Positions 1 to 9,601 of a stretch of DNA of 64,000 nt are shown one piece after another (position 1 is the first letter of the stretch; every line of letters starts with the position of its first letter). The stretch lies in contig NZ_ADAQ01000013.1 in the NCBI RefSeq assembly GCF_000176515.1, forward strand, positions 955,361 through 1,019,360, written 5' to 3'. Position numbers and translations under genes: made by a program. The notes beneath the pieces were generated by a model. That model saw only the letters and a program-made list of their open reading frames with translations. It was not told the DNA's origin and did no database searches. The stretch is from Grimontia hollisae CIP 101886. GTDB taxonomy: Bacteria; Pseudomonadota; Gammaproteobacteria; Enterobacterales; Vibrionaceae.

Positions 1-693
1 CACAGATTGACGCACATGCTCATCTAATGGAACACACGCTACTAATTCTAGATTAGCATTTAAAAATCTTTCTGTTACCCGCGTTAATTTTGTAAATAAA
101 TCGCGTCCTTCCCGATAACTGCGCACCATATTGGCAACAACCTTGAAACGCGTCACACCATGTTCACGGCTTAGCAGCTTGATTAGCGCGTAGGCATCGG
201 TAATGGATGTCGGCTCATCACAGACCACCATCAGAACATCCTGCGCTGCCCGGGAGAAGCTAAGCACCATGTCAGAAATCCCGGCTGCGGTATCCACCAG
301 CAAGACATCGACATCCTCGTCCAGCGTTCCAAATGCCCGGATAAGTCCTGCATGTTGGGCCGTGCTCAATTCTGTCATACCACGCATACCAGAAGAGGCT
401 GGGATGATTTTCATGCCATGGGGCCCTTCCAGAATGATGTCTTTCAGATCACACACCCCCTGCATAACATGGCTGAGGTTCTTCCCGACACGCAAACCTA
501 ACAAGACATCAACATTTGCCAGTCCAAGATCCGCATCCAACACCATGACCTTTTTTCCCTGTTTGGCTATGGCTGCAGCCATACCCAGTGTGATGTTGGT
601 TTTGCCTACACCACCTTTGCCACCTGTGACGGTAATAACTTTAGTGCGAGTCGGGTTTGTGAGGCGGCGGAGGCCGCTAGCTTGATCGTGCAT
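1..693 (-). CDS. flhG: FlhG (FleN/MinD-like) flagellar number regulator, 3' end outside window
   Basis: The reading frame is open from 693 to the window edge and gives the first 231 residues of a protein usually near 295 residues, so its C-terminus is missing. It starts MHDQASGLRRL, the DQAxGLR activation helix known from FlhG, followed by a deviant Walker A (GGKGGVGKT, about residues 24-32), then DADLGLANVD and DTAAG, all typical of MinD/ParA ATPases. FlhG is known to limit polar flagellum number, to stimulate the FlhF GTPase and to antagonise FlrA/FleQ. The ATG lies 7 bases after the flhF stop, so the two are co-transcribed. Identification is firm; only the end is unseen. Confidence 0.95.
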   Translation of the reverse strand, partial: MHDQASGLRRLTNPTRTKVITVTGGKGGVGKTNITLGMAAAIAKQGKKVMVLDADLGLANVDVLLGLRVGKNLSHVMQGVCDLKDIILEGPHGMKIIPASSGMRGMTELSTAQHAGLIRAFGTLDEDVDVLLVDTAAGISDMVLSFSRAAQDVLMVVCDEPTSITDAYALIKLLSREHGVTRFKVVANMVRSYREGRDLFTKLTRVTERFLNANLELVACVPLDEHVRQSV

Positions 694-700
694 GGTTGTC

Positions 701-2311
701 TCAATCATAAAAGTCCGCCGCATTCGACTCTGGTACATCATGACTCCAGAAATGATTTCGCTGCTCTGAATCTTGATCCATCAGCTCACTCGCCTTATTA
801 ACCAGGTATTTCCCATTTGCCTGACGAATGTCTTCAGGCACTCGCTGTCCATCTGCCAGGTAAGTGACCGGAAGGGCGTTTTCGATGGTTACACTCAATA
901 GCTCTCCCAGACTGAGGGATTCGTCCAGCTTCGTCAGTACACAGCCTGAAAGCGGAATACGTCGGAAGTGATCAATCGTCTCCTGCAGCACCCGGCGCTG
1001 GGAAGTTGCAGGCAATACAAGGAGACTTCGAATGTGTGAACCATTGTTCTGAATCAGCGTATCAAGTTGTTCTGATAGCCTAAGATCGCGCTGGCCCATG
1101 CCTGCGGTGTCCAATAAGATCAGCCGACGGTGACGTAGCTGATACAGGATATCGGCCAGCTCATCCGCATCTTTAGCCACTTTTACCGGGCAACCTAAAA
1201 TTCTGCCGTACGTTGCAAGCTGTTCATGGGCGCCAATACGGAACGTGTCTGTGGTTACCAGTGCAATATCTTCAGGACCGAAGTCCATCGCTGCTCTTGC
1301 TGCCAGTTTTGCAATGGTGGTGGTCTTGCCAACACCGGTTGGGCCAAGCAGGGCAATCACACCGCCAGACTCCAGCAGGTTTTCACTGGTGGTAATCACC
1401 TGATCAGCCACCAGTTCAAGTAATTCAGACCACGCTTCGTTAGGAGGGGTATCTTCCGGAATATAACCCGCGAGTTGGTCAGCCAACACCGGTGAAATGC
1501 CCATTTTTTCCAAACGTTTTATCAACATGGCGCGAAGCGGCTCTTTACGCTCCACTTCCTGCCACATCAATCCGGAAAGTTGGTGTTCCAAAAGGTTACG
1601 GATGGTGGCCATTTCCTTGCGCATCGCTTCGATTTCTTCATTGCCAGGGCGTGTAGTCTGTTTTCGGGATTCACTGCGGGTTGAAAAACGGTCATCACGC
1701 TTTGGATCACGGCGGTCCACTTCATCACGTTTTTGACGATAAAGACGGTCAAGCTCCTGGCTTTTCTGTTGCTGCTGACTGCGTGAAAACCCGTTTGAAG
1801 TGTTGTAAGTGCCATGTCTGCTGCCATTGGCCTCACTATGTTGTCGACGGGATGATTGGACGTCATGCGAGCTTTCGCTATTGCGAAGGCGGGCGTCATT
1901 CTGGCGTGCCAGCAATGCACTCAATGAATCGGCTTCCTGCTGGGACTCAGCAGCAGGTTTGCTGTCCGTAAGTTGTGACTGGTAACGGTCCAGCAAACTG
2001 GAAAACTTGCTGCCCAGCGCACTACCCAATGGCTTACGTGCTGCTTCCTTATTGATGTCACGGCGAACATGGACAGTGTCATCGGCCAGTCGACGGGCTT
2101 GATGGGCGCGATCCATGCTTTGCGCCATCTGAGTTCTGGCCGCTTCTTTACGCATGTCACGGGCAGGAGCATCAGTATCCACTGCCGCCACGATTTCGAC
2201 GCCACCCGTCACTTTTTTGTTCGACATGATCACCGCATCGGCACCGAGTGCTTCTTTCACTTCGGCCAAGGCTGTTCGCATGTCTTTGGCAAAAAATCGT
2301 TTAATTTTCAA
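701..2311 (-). CDS. flhF: FlhF, SRP-type GTPase for polar flagellum placement
   Basis: 536 residues. The N-terminal 'B' domain (MKIKRFFAKDMRTAL) is followed by a long low-complexity, Gln/Arg/Ser-rich linker (about 90-230) and an NG GTPase domain: P-loop GPTGVGKTTT near 323-332, DTAG near 401 and TKLDE near 460. FlhF is the third SRP-family GTPase and recruits the first flagellar parts to the cell pole; FlhG stimulates its hydrolysis. It sits 30 bases downstream of flhA and just before flhG, the usual flhA-flhF-flhG order. The linker is longer and more polar than the GTPase core and is expected to be unstructured. Confidence 0.96.
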   Translation of the reverse strand: MKIKRFFAKDMRTALAEVKEALGADAVIMSNKKVTGGVEIVAAVDTDAPARDMRKEAARTQMAQSMDRAHQARRLADDTVHVRRDINKEAARKPLGSALGSKFSSLLDRYQSQLTDSKPAAESQQEADSLSALLARQNDARLRNSESSHDVQSSRRQHSEANGSRHGTYNTSNGFSRSQQQQKSQELDRLYRQKRDEVDRRDPKRDDRFSTRSESRKQTTRPGNEEIEAMRKEMATIRNLLEHQLSGLMWQEVERKEPLRAMLIKRLEKMGISPVLADQLAGYIPEDTPPNEAWSELLELVADQVITTSENLLESGGVIALLGPTGVGKTTTIAKLAARAAMDFGPEDIALVTTDTFRIGAHEQLATYGRILGCPVKVAKDADELADILYQLRHRRLILLDTAGMGQRDLRLSEQLDTLIQNNGSHIRSLLVLPATSQRRVLQETIDHFRRIPLSGCVLTKLDESLSLGELLSVTIENALPVTYLADGQRVPEDIRQANGKYLVNKASELMDQDSEQRNHFWSHDVPESNAADFYD

Positions 2312-2341
2312 AATCGTCGTCCTGAGTTACTAATGCGTACA

Positions 2342-4447
2342 TCAGTTGCCAACCGCCCTTACAATTCTTATTTGTTTTTCATCCGGCACTTCCTGATAAG
2401 ACAGGACACGCAACGATGGGATGGTATTTTTCACAAACTTGGCCAGTGTTGAGCGCAACACCCCGGAAGTCAGTAACACTGCAGGCTCCCCTTGCAGCTC
2501 CTGGTTCTGGGTGGCCTCTGACAGACTCTGTTGCAAACGCTCTGCCAGACCCGGTTCAATACCTGTCGATTCACCGCCTGATGCCTGCATAGTCTTATGC
2601 AATATCTGTTCCAGCTCTGGAACCAGCGTAATTACTGGCAGTTCAGGCGCTACTCCATTGATTTCCTGAACAATTAATCGTCGTAATGATATGCGTACTG
2701 CTGCGGTTAAAATGTCGGGATCTTGACTCTTCGGTGCATACTCGGAGAGGGTCTGGATAATCGTCCGTACATCACGGATAGGAATGGCTTCATTGAGAAG
2801 GTTTTGCATCACTTTGACCACTGCGCCCAGTGAGATTTGTTCCGGGATCAGGCCTTCTACCAAGCGTGGTGACTGTTTCGCCAGCATATCGATGAGGTTC
2901 TGCGCTTCTTCATGCCCCAGCAAACGCTCAGCGTTGTTAGTCAGCATCTGACTGAGATGGGTCGCCAATACGGTCGCCGAGTCCACCACGGTGTAACCAA
3001 GTGCCTGCGCATGCTCACGCTGGGCTTTTTCAATCCACACAGCTTCAAGACCAAACGCCGGATCGACCGTGCCTTCGCCATCCACTGGGCCAAAAACCTG
3101 ACCAGGGTTGATAGCCAGCTCTTTATCCGGACGAATATCCGCTTCACCTACCGCAACCCCCATCAGGGTGATGCGGTAGCTGTTAGGCGGCAGCTCTAGG
3201 TTATCGCGGATGTGTACCGGCGGGATCAGGAAACCAAAGTCCTGAGACAGTTTCTTACGCACCCCTTTCACACGGTCAAGCAATTCGCCTCCCTGATCAC
3301 GGTCAACCATAGGGATAAGGCGATAGCCCACTTCAAGACCAATCACATCAACAGGCTGGACATCATCCCATGACAGCTCTTTTGGTTTTGGTGCCACCAC
3401 ATCCTGTTTTGGGGCTTCCTCGGCTTCTTTTCTGGTCTTGGCCTGCTCTTTGGTTTTCCAAAACGCAAATCCGCCACAAACCAGTGCCAGCGTCAAAAAA
3501 GGGATATGCGGCATACCGGGAACAATCCCCATCACCACCAGAATGCCAGTGGCAATGATCAGTGCTCTTGGGTTATCGACCAGCTGAAAAACAACCTGCT
3601 GGCCCATGTCTTCGTCAGTGTTTTGGCGGGTCACCATGATGGCGGCACCAATCGACAGCAACAGCGATGGGATTTGCGCGACCAGACCATCACCGATGGT
3701 CAACAGGGTGTAGATTTCAATGGCGTCAGAAAAACTGACATCATGCTGGATCATACCGATGGAAAGGCCACCGATAATGTTGATCGCCAGAATTAAAATA
3801 CCGGCGATGGCATCCCCTTTAACAAATTTTGACGCACCGTCCATCGAACCATAGAAATCTGCTTCTTTGGTCACTTCCTGGCGGCGTGTACGCGCCTGCT
3901 CCTGATCAATCAGGCCCGCATTCAAATCGGCATCAATTGCCATTTGTTTACCCGGCAAGGCATCCAGGGTGAAACGTGCGCTGACTTCAGAGATACGGCC
4001 TGCACCCTTGGTGACAACCATAAAGTTGATGATCATCAGGATAAGGAATACGACTAAGCCAACGGCATAGTTACCGCCAATCACCACAGAACCAAAAGCG
4101 TCAATCACCTGTCCCGCTGCTCCCGGCCCCTCATGACCATGCAGGAGTACCACCCGGGTTGATGCCACGTTTAGCGCAAGGCGCATCAGGGTGGCTATCA
4201 GGAGGACTGTAGGAAATGCGGCGAAATCAAGCGGCCTTCGCGTATAGACCGTCACCAACAGCACCACCAGAGAAAGCGCAATGTTAAAGGAGAACATCAG
4301 GTCGAGCAGCAATGGTGGCATCGGCAGCACCACCATCGCGAGAGTAGAAAGTACCAGGAGCGGCGCACCGATAGCGGGGAAAGCTTGCCCACGCTTAAAA
4401 GGGATTTTGTCCTGGACCTTGTCGTAGAACGGCAAAGAAAGCTTCAT
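2342..4447 (-). CDS. flhA: FlhA, flagellar type III export gate protein
   Basis: 701 residues, the usual family length. The N-terminal half has about eight membrane segments with the family signature AFPTVLLIATLMRLALNVAS; the C-terminal half is the cytoplasmic domain that docks chaperone-substrate complexes. FlhA forms the nonameric gate of the flagellar secretion apparatus and couples export to the proton motive force. It is the first gene of the flhA-flhF-flhG transcript and has its own sigma-54-type promoter about 45 bases upstream, separating it from flhB. Confidence 0.98.
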   Translation of the reverse strand: MKLSLPFYDKVQDKIPFKRGQAFPAIGAPLLVLSTLAMVVLPMPPLLLDLMFSFNIALSLVVLLVTVYTRRPLDFAAFPTVLLIATLMRLALNVASTRVVLLHGHEGPGAAGQVIDAFGSVVIGGNYAVGLVVFLILMIINFMVVTKGAGRISEVSARFTLDALPGKQMAIDADLNAGLIDQEQARTRRQEVTKEADFYGSMDGASKFVKGDAIAGILILAINIIGGLSIGMIQHDVSFSDAIEIYTLLTIGDGLVAQIPSLLLSIGAAIMVTRQNTDEDMGQQVVFQLVDNPRALIIATGILVVMGIVPGMPHIPFLTLALVCGGFAFWKTKEQAKTRKEAEEAPKQDVVAPKPKELSWDDVQPVDVIGLEVGYRLIPMVDRDQGGELLDRVKGVRKKLSQDFGFLIPPVHIRDNLELPPNSYRITLMGVAVGEADIRPDKELAINPGQVFGPVDGEGTVDPAFGLEAVWIEKAQREHAQALGYTVVDSATVLATHLSQMLTNNAERLLGHEEAQNLIDMLAKQSPRLVEGLIPEQISLGAVVKVMQNLLNEAIPIRDVRTIIQTLSEYAPKSQDPDILTAAVRISLRRLIVQEINGVAPELPVITLVPELEQILHKTMQASGGESTGIEPGLAERLQQSLSEATQNQELQGEPAVLLTSGVLRSTLAKFVKNTIPSLRVLSYQEVPDEKQIRIVRAVGN

Positions 4448-4491
4448 GTGTCGTTTTATGTTCTTCAGGGCTTCATGTCTTAAACCTTAGA

Positions 4492-4507
4492 AGCAAAAAA
4501 CGAACCA
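4492..4507 (-). promoter_or_regulatory. Sigma-54 promoter of flhA
   Basis: Read on the minus strand: TGGTTCG-N4-TTGCT, with GG and GC exactly ten bases apart, in the gap between flhB and flhA and 45 bases before the flhA ATG. It fits a FlrC- or FlrA-dependent promoter. Confidence 0.75.
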
Positions 4508-4563
4508 CTTTTAAAATTACCATTTATCAGCCAGTTATAAGACGATATCCATTCAGTGTCACA

Positions 4564-5697
4564 TCAGCGACGTAAATCCGGCGGTATTGGTAATTGTTGG
4601 TCAGCCAGCGGTTTGGGTTTACGTCCCCGTCCTTTTCTGTATTGCTTAAGCTGGAACACATAAGCGAGTAATTGTGCGATGGCGGTAAACAGGCCATCCG
4701 GGATTTGCTGTTCCAGCTCCGTGCTGTAATACACCGCACGGGCAAGCGGAGGCGCAGGCACAATGGTGATGTCATGTTCTGCAGCAATTTCACGGATTTT
4801 CAGTGCCAGGAAATCAGAGCCTTTGGCCACCACCACCGGGGCTTTATCCATTTTACTGTCATAACGCAGGGCCACTGAGTAATGCTCCGGGTTGGTGATC
4901 ACCACGTCAGCCGATGGCACTTCCGCCATCATCCGTCTTTGTGCCATTTCCCGTTGTAGCATCCGGATACGCCCTTTCACCTCGGGTTTTCCTTCGGTTT
5001 CCTTGTATTCGTCTTTTATCTCTTGCTTGGTCATTTTCAGTTGTTCATTGTGCTGCCAGATTTGGAACGGCACATCAATGGCGACCACCACCAGCAGAGA
5101 ACAACAGATCAGCAACACGAAATTGAGCAGGATATCCAGCGCGTGATAAAGGTTAGTGGGGAAGGTTTCAATACTCAGTTGATAGAAATCATTGAGACTG
5201 GCCCACATAAGATAAAACGCAACGCCAGACACCAATGCCACTTTGAGGATAGACTTGATAAGCTCAACCCAGCTTTGCTTACCAAACATGCGTTTGATGC
5301 CCTGAAGTGGGCTCATTTTTGACAATTTGGGCCTTGCCGCCTCCCACGAAAAAGAGACGCCTCCCAAAGCCGACGCACCAATCAGGCCTGCAATAAACAG
5401 CATTAGCAGAATAAAGGTGATAGGCCAGAAAATATGGAAAATGGCACCATAGCCGATAAGCCCGAGCGAGGTAACATCAAAAATCTCCTCACGGGTGAGC
5501 GTAAAGAGTTTTCGCATCATCGCCATCAAGGCGTTACCCAGGCTCTCTCCAAACCACATCAGTGCCACGGCGCCTACCACAAGCACGGCGACGGATGCCA
5601 ATTCTCTTGAGCGCGGTACCTGACCTTTTTCCCGCGCCTGCTGTTGCCTTCGGGGTGTAGCGTCTTCTGTCCGTTCCTGACCATCATTCTCTGCCAT
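4564..5697 (-). CDS. flhB: FlhB, export apparatus substrate-specificity switch
   Basis: 377 residues: four membrane helices in the first 210 residues, then a cytoplasmic domain with the self-cleaving site NPEH at about 269-272 (NPTH in enterobacteria; Asn and Pro, which carry the chemistry, are kept). FlhB autocleavage together with FliK switches export from rod/hook to filament subunits. The ATG shares one base with the fliR stop (TGATG), indicating translational coupling. The C-terminal tail is rich in Lys, Arg and Pro. Confidence 0.97.
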   Translation of the reverse strand: MAENDGQERTEDATPRRQQQAREKGQVPRSRELASVAVLVVGAVALMWFGESLGNALMAMMRKLFTLTREEIFDVTSLGLIGYGAIFHIFWPITFILLMLFIAGLIGASALGGVSFSWEAARPKLSKMSPLQGIKRMFGKQSWVELIKSILKVALVSGVAFYLMWASLNDFYQLSIETFPTNLYHALDILLNFVLLICCSLLVVVAIDVPFQIWQHNEQLKMTKQEIKDEYKETEGKPEVKGRIRMLQREMAQRRMMAEVPSADVVITNPEHYSVALRYDSKMDKAPVVVAKGSDFLALKIREIAAEHDITIVPAPPLARAVYYSTELEQQIPDGLFTAIAQLLAYVFQLKQYRKGRGRKPKPLADQQLPIPPDLRR

Positions 5698-6494
5698 CAG
5701 ACACCTCCGCCGACAGCACAGTTGAGACGGATGAGATCACAGATGGCATTCACCCCTGTGTCCCAGTGGTTCAGGTAATGCGGCAAGATACCGTTTAACA
5801 GATACATGCAAATCAACAGGCCCACCAGCAAGGCAAACGAAAAACCAAGCGAGAAGATATTGAGCTGTGGCGCCGCACGGGTCATCACACCAAAAGAAAG
5901 GTTCACCGTCAGCAATGCGATAATGCCCGCCAGCGCCATCCCCAGAGCCACACTGAACATAATGCCAAACCAGCTTGCCATCGCGCGGTAATCAGCAGCA
6001 CCGAGCATGTCACCCACTGGCAGGGTTTTGAAACTCATCACCACCAGGTTAAGCATCTGCAAATGCCCATCAGTAGAGAGAAAAATCATGGTGGCGACGA
6101 ATAGGTAAAACTGACCCAGCAAGGGGGTATTCTGGCCGTTGGCTGGGTCCACCATGGAGGCAAAACCCAGACTCGATTGCATACCGATAATCTGGCCCAA
6201 CAACACAAACGTCTGGATAACAAACTGGGTCACCGTGCCCATAGCAATACCAATCAAAATCTGCTGGGCAAGGATAACAAAGCCACCAAAGGAGACCAGT
6301 TCGACCGTTTCAGGCACCCGGGGCAATGCGGGCATCACAGCAAATGTAATGGCCAGGGACAGATACAGGCGAACGCGAACAGGCACAAAACGGGCACCAA
6401 AAAACGTCATCGTCATCATCATTGAGGAGATGCGTGTAAACGGCCAGAAATACTGCGCTAACCAGTCGAGAATGATACTTGTCGGATACTCCAT
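5697..6494 (-). CDS. fliR: FliR, flagellar export gate membrane protein
   Basis: 265 residues and strongly hydrophobic, with about six membrane segments. FliR joins FliP and FliQ in the helical export-gate core inside the MS ring. It follows fliQ by 13 bases and overlaps the flhB start by one base, in the conserved fliO-P-Q-R-flhB order. Confidence 0.96.
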   Translation of the reverse strand: MEYPTSIILDWLAQYFWPFTRISSMMMTMTFFGARFVPVRVRLYLSLAITFAVMPALPRVPETVELVSFGGFVILAQQILIGIAMGTVTQFVIQTFVLLGQIIGMQSSLGFASMVDPANGQNTPLLGQFYLFVATMIFLSTDGHLQMLNLVVMSFKTLPVGDMLGAADYRAMASWFGIMFSVALGMALAGIIALLTVNLSFGVMTRAAPQLNIFSLGFSFALLVGLLICMYLLNGILPHYLNHWDTGVNAICDLIRLNCAVGGGV

Positions 6495-6507
6495 GCCCTT
6501 GGCCTGA

Positions 6508-6777
6508 TCAGTAGAGCAGCATGGGGATTTCTTCCACCAGCCGGAAAAAATACTCCATCAGCATGCGCGTCATCCAGTGACCGAACACCATCAATGCCAC
6601 CAGTGTGGCAATTAAACGCGGCAAAAAGCTCAATGTCTGTTCGTTGATGGAGGTGGCAGCCTGAAATATTGCCACCAGCAAGCCGACAATCAGGCCGGGA
6701 ATGATGATGGCGCACACCATGATCAGAATGAGATAGAGCGCATCCTGAAACAGTTCAACAAAAGCCTCTGGTGCCAT
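6508..6777 (-). CDS. fliQ: FliQ, flagellar export gate membrane protein
   Basis: 89 residues, the family's standard size, with two long membrane helices (IIPGLIVGLLVAIFQAAT and LIATLVALMVFGHWMTRML). It packs around FliP/FliR in the export gate. It starts 9 bases after the fliP stop. Confidence 0.96.
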   Translation of the reverse strand: MAPEAFVELFQDALYLILIMVCAIIIPGLIVGLLVAIFQAATSINEQTLSFLPRLIATLVALMVFGHWMTRMLMEYFFRLVEEIPMLLY

Positions 6778-6786
6778 AACCCACTC

Positions 6787-7623
6787 CTACCCGAAGCTGC
6801 CAGCGAGTGTGGAAAGGATGAGGTTCCATCCATCCACCAACACAAACAGCATCAGCTTGAACGGCAGCGAGACGATCATTGGCGACAGCATCATCATCCC
6901 CATCGCCATCAGGACCGAAGCCACCACCAGATCGATAATCAAAAACGGCAGGAAAAGCATAAACCCAATCTGGAACGCCGTTTTAAGTTCAGAAGTAATG
7001 AAGGCCGGAATTAACACCGTCATCGGCACCTGTTCGGCTTCCGTGACCTGTGCACCGGACATATTGACAAAAGTTTCGAGATCTTTAACCCGCGTCTGTT
7101 GCAGCATAAATTCGCGCAATGGCACCTGCACGCGATCAAACGCCTCGCGCGCCGTGATCTCCTCATTGAGGTAAGGCTGAACAGCGGCGACATTCATCCG
7201 GTCTATTACAGGCGACATAATAAACAAGGTCAGGAACATGGCGATGCCGATAATAACTTGATTTGAGGGGGTCTGTTGCAAGCCCATGGCCTGACGCAAA
7301 ATCGCCATCACCACCACAATCCGGGTAAAGGAGGTCATCAAAATCACGATGGCTGGTAGAAAGCCCAGTGCTGTCATCAGCGCCAGGATTTGCAACGTGA
7401 CTGAATAATCTTCAGTGCCGTCCGGGTTGACGGTCATGGTCAGCGCTGGAATGCCGCCGCCATTACGAGCTTGGATCAGGGACGCTTCCCCGGCATCGTT
7501 AATCAGGGTTTCAGTGACAGTTTCTGTTGCCGGTGCCGGTTCTTCTTCCGCCAGTACAAACGGTGTGACAAATATGCAACAGAGCGCCAGAAAAATGGCA
7601 GTGACAGATTTAAGGCGCATCAT
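6787..7623 (-). CDS. fliP: FliP, flagellar export gate membrane protein
   Basis: 278 residues with an N-terminal signal sequence ([16 protein letters not shown]). Family motifs include [20 protein letters not shown] and the C-terminal [10 protein letters not shown]. Five FliP subunits form the core of the export pore. Its start lies 14 bases inside fliO, so translation is coupled. A periplasmic stretch of about 45 residues follows the signal peptide and is rich in Glu/Ala. Confidence 0.96.
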   Translation of the reverse strand: MMRLKSVTAIFLALCCIFVTPFVLAEEEPAPATETVTETLINDAGEASLIQARNGGGIPALTMTVNPDGTEDYSVTLQILALMTALGFLPAIVILMTSFTRIVVVMAILRQAMGLQQTPSNQVIIGIAMFLTLFIMSPVIDRMNVAAVQPYLNEEITAREAFDRVQVPLREFMLQQTRVKDLETFVNMSGAQVTEAEQVPMTVLIPAFITSELKTAFQIGFMLFLPFLIIDLVVASVLMAMGMMMLSPMIVSLPFKLMLFVLVDGWNLILSTLAGSFG

Positions 7624-7999
7624 TTTTCTTCAGTATCTGGTTAAGTTGGGAAGAGAAAGATTTCGCAGGTTCACTTTCTTCTATCGGATTATTCAGGGTT
7701 TTGAGCAAGGTGATCTGCTGGGGCGTTACCCCGACCAGCACCTGTTCACCATTCACATCCAATACCAACACACGCTCTTTTTGACCGAGCGGCAGCTGGC
7801 TGACAACTTTCAGCCCGGCTTTGGCCCCCATCAGGGATGGAACCTGCATACGCTTCAGCACCCAGGCCAAGCCAAAGATCACGCCAATAACCAGCACCAA
7901 TGCCCCCAGGGTTGTGGCAAGATCCTGACCGTCGGGTGCGGCTGCATGGGCCGCCGGGGCAAACATTAATCCAATCGCAATTCGTTGCAGGGAAACCAT
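7610..7999 (-). CDS. fliO: FliO, export gate assembly factor
   Basis: 129 residues: a short N-terminal hydrophobic leader (ending AAHA), one membrane segment ([18 protein letters not shown]) and a small cytoplasmic domain with [22 protein letters not shown]. FliO helps FliP form rings and is the least conserved gate protein. It is first after the fliN-fliO gap, which carries a terminator-like hairpin, and overlaps fliP. Confidence 0.9.
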   Translation of the reverse strand: MVSLQRIAIGLMFAPAAHAAAPDGQDLATTLGALVLVIGVIFGLAWVLKRMQVPSLMGAKAGLKVVSQLPLGQKERVLVLDVNGEQVLVGVTPQQITLLKTLNNPIEESEPAKSFSSQLNQILKKNDAP

Positions 8000-8061
8000 G
8001 AACTCTCTTTCTCAGCCTGTCTCATTCGGGTTATAACCCCTTCCAAGCAAAATTCAGGCCT

Positions 8062-8091
8062 AAAAAAACGCCCACCGCAATGCGGCAGGCG
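8062..8091 (-). terminator. Intrinsic terminator between fliN and fliO
   Basis: On the minus strand a GC-rich hairpin (CGCC..CCGC-ATT-GCGG..GGCG, one 2-base internal mismatch) is followed by seven T residues. It lies 30 bases past the fliN stop and would reduce or stop read-through into fliO-P-Q-R-flhB. Confidence 0.75.
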
Positions 8092-8121
8092 TCAAGCCTT
8101 TGAATCCATTTATATATCGGG

Positions 8122-8511
8122 TTAGCGCAGCTTTTTAATACGTTCTGTTTGGCTGATCACGTCCGTTAACCGGATACCGAACTTGTCGTTCACCACCACC
8201 ACTTCGCCGTGGGCAATCAGGGTGCCGTTTACCAGCACATCCAGCGATTCCCCGGCCAGGCGATCAAGTTCCACCACTGAGCCCTGGTTCAGTTGCAGCA
8301 AGTTGCGGATATTGATGTTGGTACGGCCCACTTCCATCGAAATGGTGACTGGGATATCAAGAATCGCATCCAGTTTACGGGCCTCGTCAGCATTGATGGG
8401 GGGCGTTTCATCCACCAGTTCATCCAACGGGGCAGTCTGTACATCATCACCGCCTTCCACTTCAGCCTGTTCAGCCAGCGCTGCCGCCCAATCGTCTTCT
8501 ACATCACTCAT
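8122..8511 (-). CDS. fliN: FliN, flagellar C-ring switch protein
   Basis: 129 residues. The C-terminal 80 form the SpoA/FliN domain (DIPVTISMEVGRTNINIRNLLQLNQGS...); an acidic N-terminal extension of about 45 residues precedes it. FliN makes the bottom of the C-ring, docks FliH for export and takes part in rotational switching. It follows fliM by 21 bases. Confidence 0.97.
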   Translation of the reverse strand: MSDVEDDWAAALAEQAEVEGGDDVQTAPLDELVDETPPINADEARKLDAILDIPVTISMEVGRTNINIRNLLQLNQGSVVELDRLAGESLDVLVNGTLIAHGEVVVVNDKFGIRLTDVISQTERIKKLR

Positions 8512-8532
8512 GATTATCTACCAACGTGTTAA

Positions 8533-9594
8533 TTATTCTTCCGTTGCCTCGCCTAAGTCGCTAATGTCTTCCAGCAACTCAATCGGTTCGTCTTCCAACA
8601 AGGTGACATCACTCTTCATCACTTCAGGACGCTTAAGCTTGTCGGTTATCTTGATGGCCAGATTGTCATTCGACTGCCCCAATTTGCCGCGAAAAGTCGG
8701 CAAATCCTCAATGTAAACCGTGCAGGCGTCCGGCATTTTTACTGGAATGACATCACCGGCTTCCATCTCCATCAAATCGCGTAGAGAAAGCGTGGTTTCC
8801 AGCAATTTTGCTGTCAGCGACACTTCCACATCCATGACTTCATCCTGCAGCGCTTTTGACCAGCGCTTGTCAGTATCCATCTTGTCGCTCTGAATACCGG
8901 CATCCAACAGTTCACGGATCGGTTCTACCATGGAATATGGCATCACCACATGGAAATCACCACCACCACCGTCAAGTTCAATATGGAAAGAGCTGACCAC
9001 AATCACTTCGGTCGGGCTGACAATATTCGCCATCGCCGGGTTCACTTCCGAGTCCAGATATTCAAACTCAACTCTCATCACCGGCGCCCAGGCGTCTTTG
9101 TAGTCTTCAAAGATCAGCTTGAGCAACATCTGGATAACGCGGCGCTCGGTTGGCGTAAATTCACGCCCTTCAATCCGGGCATGAAAACGCCCGTCTCCAC
9201 CAAAGAAGTTTTCCACCAGAATAAACACCAGTCGCGCTTCCATGGTGATCAATGCTGTCCCTTTCAGCGGACGGAAGCGAACCATGTTCAGACTGGTGGG
9301 TACAAACAGGGTGTTCTGGTACTCACCAAATTTCACCATTTGCACACCATTGATCGACACTTCTGCGGTTTTACGGATCATGTTGAACAAGCTGATCCGC
9401 ATATGCCGTGCAAATCGCTCGTTGATCAGCTCCAAGGTGGGCATGCGCCCACGGACAATACGGTCCTGCGACGAGAAATCAAAATTAGACGCGGCACCGA
9501 CGTCTTCACTGCCGGAGTCCTGGTCGTCCTCTTCAACATCATCTACACCATGAAGGAGCGCATCAATTTCGTCTTGACTGAGGAGATCGGTCAC
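8533..9594 (-). CDS. fliM: FliM, flagellar C-ring switch protein that binds CheY-P
   Basis: 353 residues. The N-terminus MTDLLSQDEIDALLHGV is the CheY-P binding peptide of the family; a CheC/X-like middle domain and a C-terminal SpoA domain follow. An acidic linker after the first 17 residues is usual in Vibrio. The gene is 7 bases downstream of fliL in the fliK-L-M-N transcript. Confidence 0.98.
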   Translation of the reverse strand: MTDLLSQDEIDALLHGVDDVEEDDQDSGSEDVGAASNFDFSSQDRIVRGRMPTLELINERFARHMRISLFNMIRKTAEVSINGVQMVKFGEYQNTLFVPTSLNMVRFRPLKGTALITMEARLVFILVENFFGGDGRFHARIEGREFTPTERRVIQMLLKLIFEDYKDAWAPVMRVEFEYLDSEVNPAMANIVSPTEVIVVSSFHIELDGGGGDFHVVMPYSMVEPIRELLDAGIQSDKMDTDKRWSKALQDEVMDVEVSLTAKLLETTLSLRDLMEMEAGDVIPVKMPDACTVYIEDLPTFRGKLGQSNDNLAIKITDKLKRPEVMKSDVTLLEDEPIELLEDISDLGEATEE

Positions 9595-9601
9595 ATTGCA
9601 C

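Noticed and set aside
8183-8716. Open frame of 177 codons on the plus strand
   Set aside because: It is antisense to fliN and fliM, Ser/Arg/Thr-rich, and has no ribosome-binding site; a shadow of the real genes.
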